42,098 nucleotides of DNA from a virus. The position numbers were made by a program, and so were the translations under genes. The stretch lies in the IMG/VR virus record IMGVR_UViG_3300031963_000328, positions 1 to 42,098 of that record. One strand, given 5' to 3'. A model generated the notes under the pieces. The model searched no databases, was not told the DNA's origin, and saw only the letters and a list, made by a program, of their open reading frames with translations. This document shows, in pieces, positions 32,479-39,006 of this stretch (the first letter of the stretch is position 1; the number at the start of each line of letters is the position of its first letter).

Positions 32479-33047
32479 TATAAGTCTCCATTAAATCGCC
32501 ACTCATACTGTGGTTTAATGTGAATCCATTGTTTTCCTTGACGGATAGCTTGGATTGTTCCTATTTTTACGCCAGTCTTATTTGAAATTTCACTTTGCTT
32601 ATAGCCTAGAAATATCATATTAACAACCTCCTGAATCTGCTCTTCTGAGTATAGATTATTTCCATGATTAATTCCAGTGTTGTTTATAAGTCCAGTTTTA
32701 AAACCATGCTGCATGTTTTCTAGACGAGTAGCCCATTCTAAATTGGAGGAAGCATTATTTTTCCTATCTCCATCTATGTGATTTACATCAGTTTTGTTAT
32801 CTGGGTTTGGGATAAAAGCTTTAGCAACTATTCTGTGTAATAACCTAGACTCTCGTTTAGATTCTTTATAGAGGTGAACATATGGTAGCTTGTACTTACC
32901 ACAAAAGTTTATCGATAGTATTTTACTTGGATAGTTATAAACCCTCCCATCGCTATATGTAATTTTTCTAGCAATAGAACGAACTTTACCTAGATTAGAT
33001 ACTTCGTATAAACCTTCGTAATCATTAATAGCTACCCACCTTTCCAT
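32478..33047 (-). CDS. NUMOD4-HNH homing endonuclease with C-terminal HTH
   Basis: 189 aa. NUMOD4 at residues 1-36 (ERWVAINDYEGLYEVSNLGK), HNH at about 70-112 (LLHRIVAKAFIPNPDN, DVNHIDGDRKNNASSNLEWA), helix-turn-helix at about 133-172 (GYKQSEISNKTGVKIGTIQA). It sits between helicase and primase genes and shares single-base TAATG overlaps with both neighbours. GGAGAG at the end of the helicase gene is its ribosome binding site. It likely targets the helicase or primase region of relatives lacking it. Confidence 0.88.
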   Translation of the reverse strand: MERWVAINDYEGLYEVSNLGKVRSIARKITYSDGRVYNYPSKILSINFCGKYKLPYVHLYKESKRESRLLHRIVAKAFIPNPDNKTDVNHIDGDRKNNASSNLEWATRLENMQHGFKTGLINNTGINHGNNLYSEEQIQEVVNMIFLGYKQSEISNKTGVKIGTIQAIRQGKQWIHIKPQYEWRFNGDL

Positions 33048-34084
33048 TACAACTCTCCCGGATCATGTCCACCAACAATCTTAGTAATCTTAACTTCTTT
33101 TCCATCTCTTCCAAGAATTGTATCCGAGATATCAAACTGGTAGGATTTAAACTTCTCTTCATTCTGACGAAGTTCTAGCACCTTTTCATAATACATAGCA
33201 AAGTCTGCTTTTTCCTGTTTATCAAGCTCTCTCAAGTTTTCTGTGTCATATTCAAAATAAAGAAGGTAATTCATATTTTCTCGAACTTTATCTCCACGGT
33301 TCTTGTAACGAATTTTAGCATATTGCCAACCAAGAATTGGAAGGTCGGCTTCACGCTGTACCCGAAGAAGCGGCTGGAAGATTGTGAGGATGTTTGTCAT
33401 GAGATTTTCATAACGGCTGGTCCCATAACAACCATCTTTCGGCACTGGAATGTCCCCAGTGCCTTTTCCTTTCGTAGTCTGAGAAAGAATAATTCCATGA
33501 GCATCAAGCTCAACAGTCATATCCTTAAGTTCTCTACAAATTGGATTGTAATCTTTTACAGAGCCTTCAATGGAAATTTCGTGAAGGTGATCCAACACAA
33601 AAGCGATAAGTGTTTCATTCAAAACTTCTTTAAGCTTGACAAGCTCAAATTTAACGCCACGAACATTAAGCTCTCTACTCTTTCCTTGTTCATCATAATT
33701 CTCAATGATGTAAAATCTATCCTCAATCTGAGGACAATCTTCTGTCATCTTAATCCACTTCTCAGCAATTTCAGAAGCAGTCATTTCAAGAGAAACGAAT
33801 GCTACAACTCCAGTTGGATTATTAAGAAGGATATGCTTGAGTATGTATAGAGAATAAGATGTCTTTCCAATTCCTGTTCCGGCAAGAATTCCAGTCATGT
33901 CACCTCTATGCCAAGGTCTTTCAAGACAGTCAATTTTCTTTGGACCCTTTACAAACTTACTTGGATCGATCTTACCTGTAACAATTCCTTCACGCCTCAT
34001 ATCCCCAAGACTCTTAACGCCCATCTGTTGCTTTCTTTTATCAGTGAAGTTAGTCATTTGTATTTTGTCCTTGGTTTCAATCAT
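33047..34084 (-). CDS. DnaB-like replicative helicase (RecA fold)
   Basis: 345 aa with AGGAG 5 bases before the ATG. Walker A is GTGIGKTS (about 69-76) after the usual RPWHRGDMTGILA lead-in; FVSLEMTASEIAEKW (about 97-111) is the DnaB H1a-type element; Walker B is in LIAFVLDHLHEIS (about 163); HGIILSQTTKGKGTG and a GCYGTSRYENLM segment follow, as in DnaB/phage helicases. There is no N-terminal primase-binding domain of full DnaB. It would unwind DNA ahead of the polymerase; the separate primase is two genes downstream. Confidence 0.85.
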   Translation of the reverse strand: MIETKDKIQMTNFTDKRKQQMGVKSLGDMRREGIVTGKIDPSKFVKGPKKIDCLERPWHRGDMTGILAGTGIGKTSYSLYILKHILLNNPTGVVAFVSLEMTASEIAEKWIKMTEDCPQIEDRFYIIENYDEQGKSRELNVRGVKFELVKLKEVLNETLIAFVLDHLHEISIEGSVKDYNPICRELKDMTVELDAHGIILSQTTKGKGTGDIPVPKDGCYGTSRYENLMTNILTIFQPLLRVQREADLPILGWQYAKIRYKNRGDKVRENMNYLLYFEYDTENLRELDKQEKADFAMYYEKVLELRQNEEKFKSYQFDISDTILGRDGKEVKITKIVGGHDPGEL

Positions 34085-34091
34085 ATATCTC

Positions 34092-34316
34092 CTAAATTAG
34101 TTCTTCCATTAATGGTGAATGTGGGGCAAGTTTGAGTTTTATAAATTGGGTGTAGTCCCTGTGCCTTAGAATCTTATCTCCCACATACATATACCTTACT
34201 TCTTCTTTTTCCTCATCTATTTCTAAAATATCCAACATATTAAAGTCGGAATGAACCCAGAAAGGAGTTTCTATTATATCATTCTTGTTTATTATAATGT
34301 ATCTTCCCGGCTTCAT
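34092..34316 (-). CDS. Tagged small protein preceding the helicase
   Basis: 74 aa, ATGA overlap with the gene upstream. It starts MKPGRYIIINKNDI, has beta-like segments (FNMLDILEIDEEKEEVRYMY) and ends KLAPHSPLMEELI, a variant of the S-x-L-x-x-E-L tag. Here the tag DNA is GAAGAACTAATTTAG and the helicase's AGGAG overlaps the stop, so coupling is by closeness (7-base gap) rather than overlap. Confidence 0.6.
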   Translation of the reverse strand: MKPGRYIIINKNDIIETPFWVHSDFNMLDILEIDEEKEEVRYMYVGDKILRHRDYTQFIKLKLAPHSPLMEELI

Positions 34317-34537
34317 TCTTCCACCTCATCAATTCCGTAGAAAATCATAACACTTTCAATCCTTCTTGTCAATTCCGAATTATCCGGATCAACCTCTCTA
34401 CAATAATGGTAAGCAGCCAATACAGGACACGCACTAACTGCGCAATAGAAAGCTATAGAATCAATTCCGTCAGCTAAAAAACGTTCTTTTACAAACTGCT
34501 CATGCGCTTGTCTAAACTGTCCAATTTTAAATTTCAT
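34313..34537 (-). CDS. Small helical protein, unknown
   Basis: 74 aa and the first gene after the terminator at 34546-34573; GGAG 4 bases before the ATG directly follows the terminator's T-run. It is mostly helical with three cysteines (FYCAVSACPVLAAYHYCREV) and an acidic end. No motif is recognised. Confidence 0.5.
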   Translation of the reverse strand: MKFKIGQFRQAHEQFVKERFLADGIDSIAFYCAVSACPVLAAYHYCREVDPDNSELTRRIESVMIFYGIDEVEE

Positions 34538-34545
34538 AAAGCTCC

Positions 34546-34573
34546 AAAAAAGAAAGGGGCTTTTCAGCCCCTT
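34546..34573 (-). terminator. Rho-independent terminator
   Basis: On the leftward strand an 8-bp stem (AAGGGGCT / AGCCCCTT, plus-strand bases 34566-34573 and 34554-34561) with a GAAA loop is followed by a T-rich run. It lies just past the stop at 34576. No intergenic promoter fits before the next gene, so the helicase-primase-polymerase operon must be fed by read-through, antitermination, or a promoter inside the preceding gene. Confidence 0.8.
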
Positions 34574-34575
34574 CT

Positions 34576-34917
34576 TTATTTTTCAAGATCTGCAGTAATT
34601 TCCATCTGCACAAACTCTAATCGCCCACCCGGAGAGAAATCGGCAATTTTCTTGTCAAACTCTTTTTTATCAATAATGCCCTTGTCAAGAAGTCGTGTAA
34701 GCTTTGTTTCTGGACGAGAAACGTAAAGAGTCTTTCCAGACATATTCACACCATTGATAATTACTTCGGTGTTCTTATCAAGCTTAAGAGCGTATAGCTT
34801 ACGACCTTTATCGTCTGTCTTATACTCGCCTTCAAGACGATTTCCTTCCTCATCAAACTGAGATTGGAAAATAAGACTTCCAACTGTTGCGTATTTACCC
34901 TTCTGTTGTTTCGACAT
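34576..34917 (-). CDS. Small protein of the recombination cluster, unknown
   Basis: 113 aa. It is strand-rich (YATVGSLIFQSQFDEEGN, GRKLYALKLDKNTEVIING, then GRLEFVQMEITADLEK), suggestive of a small barrel such as an OB fold, and lies 4 genes from the nuclease in the ERF cluster. A single-strand DNA binding role is possible but not shown by any motif. It overlaps the upstream gene by 23 bases. Confidence 0.5.
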   Translation of the reverse strand: MSKQQKGKYATVGSLIFQSQFDEEGNRLEGEYKTDDKGRKLYALKLDKNTEVIINGVNMSGKTLYVSRPETKLTRLLDKGIIDKKEFDKKIADFSPGGRLEFVQMEITADLEK

Positions 34918-35251
34918 TTGCCACTCCTTCTGTTAAGCCATTAGCTTCGTTTTGTTGTTGACTTCTTGCAAATCCATTAATAATGCCTTCAATTGCTGCT
35001 TCTGTACCCAGTGCCACAAGACTGTCTGAGATACGCTTCCAAATTACAAAAGCAGTTCTAAGCTCAGGCTCGTGCTCATCAAAGTCCTCATCAAGTAAGG
35101 GATATGCAGCCATTGCATCCATAAGCCTATCCTTTTGCCCGTGACGAAGAGCTTGTTTTGCTTCTTTGAACTCAGCTTGGTCTGAAACAATGTTTCGCAC
35201 AAGCGTTTCTGTAACTTCTTTTTTAGATACAACTTTACCAGCGTTTTCCAT
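34895..35251 (-). CDS. Small helical protein downstream of ERF, unknown
   Basis: 118 aa, starting with a TAATG overlap on the ERF gene stop. It is helical (VTETLVRNIVSDQAEFKEAK, then FVIWKRISDSLVALGTEAAI) with an acidic, Gln/Asn-rich tail. No known motif. Its position next to ERF suggests a recombination accessory role. Confidence 0.5.
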   Translation of the reverse strand: MENAGKVVSKKEVTETLVRNIVSDQAEFKEAKQALRHGQKDRLMDAMAAYPLLDEDFDEHEPELRTAFVIWKRISDSLVALGTEAAIEGIINGFARSQQQNEANGLTEGVANVETTEG

Positions 35252-35808
35252 TATAGATCTCCTGATGGAACTGAAGATTCTGACTTGGCGGAGTTCTTAC
35301 GGAACGAACCGCGGCTTGCTGCTGGAGCTGATTCTACAGGCTTTTCTTCAAGCTTAGCAACATTATTTACTGGGGTTGTTGTAACCGTGACATTTCCTGA
35401 AGATTTAAAACTACCTCGCCCAACTGCAGTTTCTCCGTCATCGTCGTCGGAACCGATGTTAGCTAGAGATTGCAATCCATAACGACGAGCATAAGAAATT
35501 CCTGATCCTTGTTGTTGAGCGTCGTTAGCTTTTGAGACAATAACTTCCGTTAGACTAGAAATGAATTCTCCAGACTCGTGCAGTAGTACTGTTTCTACAA
35601 AAGACTTACCGTCAACTTGAATGGTAGGTTGAAGCACTGAAATACCATTCGCATTCATTGCTGGAAGAACTGCTTCACGCACCGCATTGAGATTAGCGTA
35701 AGAACTCTTGAAGAATGGATTCTTAGCATCTTTAATAGCATTTCCCATAACAGACTGAGCTTTTACAAGAGCTAGAGCAATTTTAGCAATTGATTCTGAA
35801 CGATTCAT
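35251..35808 (-). CDS. erf: ERF-family single-strand annealing protein
   Basis: 185 aa. The ERF signature is clear: KNPFFKSSYANLNAVREAV (about 28-46), NANGISVLQ, then QQQGSGISYARRYGLQSL (about 98-115) and GSDDDDGETA. A Ser/Lys/Pro-rich tail of 50 residues follows. ERF proteins anneal complementary single strands and promote phage recombination and circularisation. With the Cas4-like nuclease at 36584 it can form an exonuclease-annealase pair. It begins right after the preceding stop. Confidence 0.92.
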   Translation of the reverse strand: MNRSESIAKIALALVKAQSVMGNAIKDAKNPFFKSSYANLNAVREAVLPAMNANGISVLQPTIQVDGKSFVETVLLHESGEFISSLTEVIVSKANDAQQQGSGISYARRYGLQSLANIGSDDDDGETAVGRGSFKSSGNVTVTTTPVNNVAKLEEKPVESAPAASRGSFRKNSAKSESSVPSGDL

Positions 35809-36063
35809 TTATACCCCCAGTAGACTTAGAGTGTCTTCCAAAGCAATTTTGTTAGCTTCATCAATTGTTGATGCAATTGCTGGAATAGATACTTTCTTTG
35901 TAATGATTGGACCTTTACCTTCTTTACCAGCTGAGAAGATTGTAAGGTTAAGCGTTGAAGCTACCTTACCAGCTTGACCTGAGTTTGATAGGTTAAAGCT
36001 TAGATCAAATCCGCCATCCTCTGGCACAAGCTTTTTAAGACGTTTAGCAAATTCCTTATCCAT
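35809..36063 (-). CDS. Small protein of the recombination cluster, unknown
   Basis: 84 aa. It has alternating strands with Gly/Ser (GGFDLSFNLSNSGQAGKVAS, TLNLTIFSAGKEGKG) and a short C-terminal helix (ANKIALEDTLSLLGV). It could be a small DNA- or protein-binding barrel. It overlaps the upstream gene by 8 bases and is directly before ERF. Confidence 0.5.
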   Translation of the reverse strand: MDKEFAKRLKKLVPEDGGFDLSFNLSNSGQAGKVASTLNLTIFSAGKEGKGPIITKKVSIPAIASTIDEANKIALEDTLSLLGV

Positions 36064-36394
36064 TTTTTTTCTCCTTTAAATGGTTAATGTTAGATTTATG
36101 CATTACTCGTTCTATTAAGAACTTCTTAGCATCATATAAAGCATATTCATAGCCACTTGTGACTACGTCTATAACTTTTGTTACTTTAGCAGCTTTTGAA
36201 TCAAAGTCAAATGAAATTTCTACTAGCTTAAATGTGTCATCTCTATCTTGTAAAACAGAAAAGCCAATTCCCGGCAAACTTTGTTCCAAAGCTTCTTGCT
36301 TAGCTTCTACCCCCTGCATATTTCCAAGCTTTTCTCTAAGCTGGTCGATAATGTCCAATAGCTCTTTCTTGGACTTCTTTTCTAAATCACTCAC
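36056..36394 (-). CDS. Coiled-coil small protein, unknown (GTG start)
   Basis: 112 aa from GTG 36394, overlapping the stop of the tagged gene upstream (GTGA), with AGGGAG in that gene's tag as ribosome binding site. The N-terminal 35 residues are coiled coil (SKKELLDIIDQLREKLGNM). The C-terminal part has strands and a helix (VDVVTSGYEYALYDAKKFL). No function is recognised. Confidence 0.5.
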   Translation of the reverse strand: MSDLEKKSKKELLDIIDQLREKLGNMQGVEAKQEALEQSLPGIGFSVLQDRDDTFKLVEISFDFDSKAAKVTKVIDVVTSGYEYALYDAKKFLIERVMHKSNINHLKEKKNG

Positions 36395-36606
36395 AATAAC
36401 TCCCTTATTAATGATGAAGGTATAATAATTTCATCCTTCTTAAAAATAAACTCTTCTGAGTATAGCTCGTAGTTAACACAATAATATAATGAGTTTCTAT
36501 TGTCTATTTGTGTAACTTTCCAGATGTGACCAACATACTGCGGTAGGTCGGATTCCTTTATACAAAGAACTTCATCCCCAACTTTAATCTTTCTTTTTGA
36601 GTCCAT
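36391..36606 (-). CDS. Tagged SH3-like small protein of the recombination cluster
   Basis: 71 aa from the ATG at 36606, 23 bases inside the nuclease gene; longer in-frame starts exist but would overlap more. It starts MDSKRKIKVGDEVLCIK, then YVGHIWKVTQIDNRNSLYYC, a clear small-barrel pattern, and ends IIPSSLIRELL. The AGGGAGTTATT of the tag is the ribosome binding site of the next gene. One of the six tagged proteins. Confidence 0.6.
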   Translation of the reverse strand: MDSKRKIKVGDEVLCIKESDLPQYVGHIWKVTQIDNRNSLYYCVNYELYSEEFIFKKDEIIIPSSLIRELL

Positions 36607-37576
36607 CCATTCTTCCATGCCAACACAAATTAAAAAACTCGCAAGACTTGCCAAAGAAGTGGCATTCTTTTGGAGAGTCTTTTTTATGAAACTCCGCACA
36701 AACTATATTATTAAGCTTCTGTTCTATAATGTCAAATGTTTTCTGCTTGTGCTCATCTGATATAGTATCTTTTATAAGTTGGGTTCGTGCTTTTGGTTCT
36801 TTGAGTCGCATCTTTTTTTCCATAACAACGTAACTAGCTCTATCACAAGCCTCAGCTTCGCAGTAAATAGCAAGCTGAATGCTGTTTGCCACAGAATCTG
36901 CTTTATAAGCTTCTGAGGAGGTTTTGTTGTCACAGATGTGTCTAAGGCTAGGATCATCTTTAAAACTCGCAATAAAGTCAATTTTACCCCTTAGCTTATC
37001 TCCAGATTCGTTCAATAGCTGAACTTCTTTCTGTATGTCAAAGACTTCTTCAATTTCTGGAAGAATGTCTCTTTCATAAGCCTTTAACATCATTTCGCCC
37101 TTTCTATAAAGGCTAAGCCAGCATAAGTTATTAAAAGCTACTTTAGTGCCTTGGGTAAGCTCTCCATGAGTTTTTATGTATTTCTTACAATAGGCAAAGA
37201 ATTCTTCCCAGTCTGTAATACTTGGGTAGGATTTTGTAAGTGCTTTAAAATCCTCGGGCAGTAAGATATTTGGATCAAAGTCAGAATAGAAGTAGTCACA
37301 CAGCGGATTCCTTTCTAACAATACTCCATTTTGCTCACGCATAGTTTTGTCAAACATTGAATAGGCATCTTCATTCAAAAGCAAGTCAAGTTCTTTTTCG
37401 GTTAGATTTACTTTTCTCTTTAGTAGGAAAAGTTCAACTGCAGCATCAATAGCTGTACCAAAGAATAGAGGACTTGAAATCTTTTCAGAACTTAGACGTT
37501 CCTTATAACGAAGACGATACTTCTCCGAGCATTGCTCAAAGCATTCTAAAGCTGAAAATGATATGTTAATACTCAA
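36584..37576 (-). CDS. Cas4-like PD-(D/E)XK exonuclease
   Basis: 330 aa from the TTG at 37576 (AAGG 6 bases upstream, overlapping the preceding stop by 11 bases); an ATG at 37621 deeper in the upstream gene is possible. The N-terminus SFSALECFEQCSEKYRLRY, then PLFFGTAIDAAVELFL, is typical of the Cas4/RecB-type (PDDEXK_1) group. The nuclease core is LRGKIDFIA (Asp) and HICDNKTSS (D-x-K). C-terminal cysteines (CHFFGKSCEFFNLCWHG) with the early Cys pair could hold an iron-sulfur cluster. It probably degrades one DNA strand for ERF. Confidence 0.8.
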   Translation of the reverse strand: MSINISFSALECFEQCSEKYRLRYKERLSSEKISSPLFFGTAIDAAVELFLLKRKVNLTEKELDLLLNEDAYSMFDKTMREQNGVLLERNPLCDYFYSDFDPNILLPEDFKALTKSYPSITDWEEFFAYCKKYIKTHGELTQGTKVAFNNLCWLSLYRKGEMMLKAYERDILPEIEEVFDIQKEVQLLNESGDKLRGKIDFIASFKDDPSLRHICDNKTSSEAYKADSVANSIQLAIYCEAEACDRASYVVMEKKMRLKEPKARTQLIKDTISDEHKQKTFDIIEQKLNNIVCAEFHKKDSPKECHFFGKSCEFFNLCWHGRMDGLKKKD

Positions 37577-37952
37577 AGGAACCTTCAAAATTAAATTCAA
37601 TAAAAAATACAGAATTAGCATTAGTGTATTTTACAAATACATAAGAATTACCAGCAGAGTCTACCATATTTACAGTTGTCTTGTCTAGTTCTTTTACAAC
37701 TTTCTGAACTGTAAGCTTTTGTAGCTTAGCTCTGCTCTGAGCTAACTCCCTACCAGTCTTTTTATTAAATCTATCCTCTTTGGAACAAACAGCAATTCCA
37801 ATCTTTTTTTCAAAGAAATCACCCGGATTTAGTGTTTGTAGTATCCAAGGCTTGAGATCTTCAATGGCTATAGTAGCTCCCCCAAAAGAGGAGGAGTTAA
37901 TACATAATCCAGACTTGTCCCACTCAAAGCGTCTAACGTGCCTGAAGATCAT
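37566..37952 (-). CDS. Small protein, unknown, upstream of the nuclease
   Basis: 128 aa; its ATG overlaps the lipoprotein stop (ATGA). It has mixed strands and helices (GGATIAIEDLKPWILQTLNP, then KKIGIAVCSKEDRFNKKTGR). A phage tail-fibre or replication partner cannot be distinguished. No motif is recognised. Confidence 0.45.
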   Translation of the reverse strand: MIFRHVRRFEWDKSGLCINSSSFGGATIAIEDLKPWILQTLNPGDFFEKKIGIAVCSKEDRFNKKTGRELAQSRAKLQKLTVQKVVKELDKTTVNMVDSAGNSYVFVKYTNANSVFFIEFNFEGSFEY

Positions 37953-38074
37953 CGGTAAGATCCCGGATAATCTACATAAGGAAACATTGGTTCTTCCTTA
38001 TGTACTGGCTTATTCTGATTACTGGCACAAGATACAAAAAACCCTAAAAGAAATAAAATAATAAAAGTCCTCAT
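37949..38074 (-). CDS. 41-aa lipoprotein (spanin-like or exclusion protein candidate)
   Basis: A short gene with GGAGG before ATG 38074; TAATG overlap upstream and ATGA downstream. Residues 1-15 form a lipoprotein signal (MRTFIILFLLGFFV), with lipobox V-S-C16 followed by ASNQ. The mature part is only 26 residues (NKPVHKEEPMF, VDYPGSY). It should be lipid-anchored and exported. Small phage lipoproteins are known as outer spanins or superinfection-exclusion proteins, but the mature part is too short for a firm choice. +2 residue Ala favours the outer membrane. Confidence 0.6.
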   Translation of the reverse strand: MRTFIILFLLGFFVSCASNQNKPVHKEEPMFPYVDYPGSYR

Positions 38075-38391
38075 TAATCCTCCGATAGTTTATAAATACT
38101 ATTTGCAGTTTGTATAATTACGTCCTTACCTTTCTTCTCACAACTTACAATTGAGCTTGTTCTAAACCAACCTCTAAGTCCTCGGATATATAAAGCTACA
38201 TGTTTTTCACTTCCAATCAAGCTTACATGCCCTTTGATTGTAAAAACTGGCTCTTCGTAGTAGTTAGACTTAGTTCCAATCTTATAAAGCTTATAATAGC
38301 TTTCATAGTCTATAGCATCTAAGCCTAAAGCAATAGCTTGTTCTTTTACTAAGTCCATTGTTTTGTCGTTTAATCCAGAATGCATTTTCAT
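38074..38391 (-). CDS. Conserved phage protein, unknown
   Basis: 105 aa. Residues about 48-103 (PVFTIKGHVSLIGSEKHVAL, YIRGLRGWFRTSSIVSCEK, IQTANSIYKL) are a beta-rich pattern I know from small phage proteins that end in a similar N-S-[VI]-Y-[RK]-L; the function is unknown. The first 45 residues are helical (DLVKEQAIALGLDAIDYE). Confidence 0.5.
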   Translation of the reverse strand: MKMHSGLNDKTMDLVKEQAIALGLDAIDYESYYKLYKIGTKSNYYEEPVFTIKGHVSLIGSEKHVALYIRGLRGWFRTSSIVSCEKKGKDVIIQTANSIYKLSED

Positions 38392-38412
38392 GTTATCTCA
38401 CACACTCCATCA

Positions 38413-39006
38413 TTACTTATTATCTTCCAGCTCAAGAACTTTTGTCAAGTCAATTTCTTTTTTATCTCTAAAAAATTTAGTCATTTCGAACCACTCGTCA
38501 AAAGAGTACCTGTTACCCTTTGAATTGTTACAACGCCAACAACAGACAACTAAATTGGAAAAAATATAGCCCTTATCATTATCAACCCTATCTAAATTAT
38601 ATTTTGATCCATTTTTTGTAAGATTATGTTTTGTCCATTTAATAGACTCAAAACAATAATGACATTTATTCTGATTTGTAAAAATTTTAAATTCTTCAAA
38701 TGTTAGACTAATTGGTTTATTTTTTTCTTTGCAGGTTTTTAAAAGACCATTAAATAAAGCAAGGTATGGCTCTTTTGCGGTTGTATGTTTTAACCTATCA
38801 ATTCCGTTTATTTTTTTAAGATCAGAACACTTCTTACAATAGCCTGACCACTTGTGATAACTATACACATCCCTTATTGTTATATTAAGACACCCACTCG
38901 TTAAACAGCTTGCTTCATAGTAACGAAGTAGCCTTTTACGACTACCTCGTTCTTTTCTAACTTCTTTTATAATTTGATTCTTACAAGCCACAAACTCCAC
39001 CCACAC
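38413..39006 (-). CDS. HNH-type endonuclease overlapping the ribonucleotide reductase end
   Basis: Up to 197 aa. The frame opens within the reductase gene's last 26 bases at GTG; starts at 39006 or GTG 38991 (GGAG 3 bases upstream) are both possible and no ATG fits. An N-terminal Cys-rich segment (ASCLTSGCLN, then GYCKKCSDL) is followed by KCHYCFESI, then YNLDRVDNDKGYIFSN and VVCCWRCNNSKGNR. This is the same D-R-[IV]-D-N class as the enzyme at 27917. Its place straight after the reductase gene suggests homing at that locus. Confidence 0.75.
   Translation of the reverse strand: MWVEFVACKNQIIKEVRKERGSRKRLLRYYEASCLTSGCLNITIRDVYSYHKWSGYCKKCSDLKKINGIDRLKHTTAKEPYLALFNGLLKTCKEKNKPISLTFEEFKIFTNQNKCHYCFESIKWTKHNLTKNGSKYNLDRVDNDKGYIFSNLVVCCWRCNNSKGNRYSFDEWFEMTKFFRDKKEIDLTKVLELEDNK

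Noticed and set aside
33323-33850. A 175-codon rightward open frame opposite the helicase gene
   Set aside because: It is antisense to conserved Walker A/B sequence, has no ribosome binding site and no credible protein pattern; it is a shadow frame.
36391-36699. A 102-aa version of the tagged protein starting at 36699
   Set aside because: The extra N-terminus is the nuclease's C-terminal coding region read in another frame; the barrel pattern begins at the ATG at 36606.
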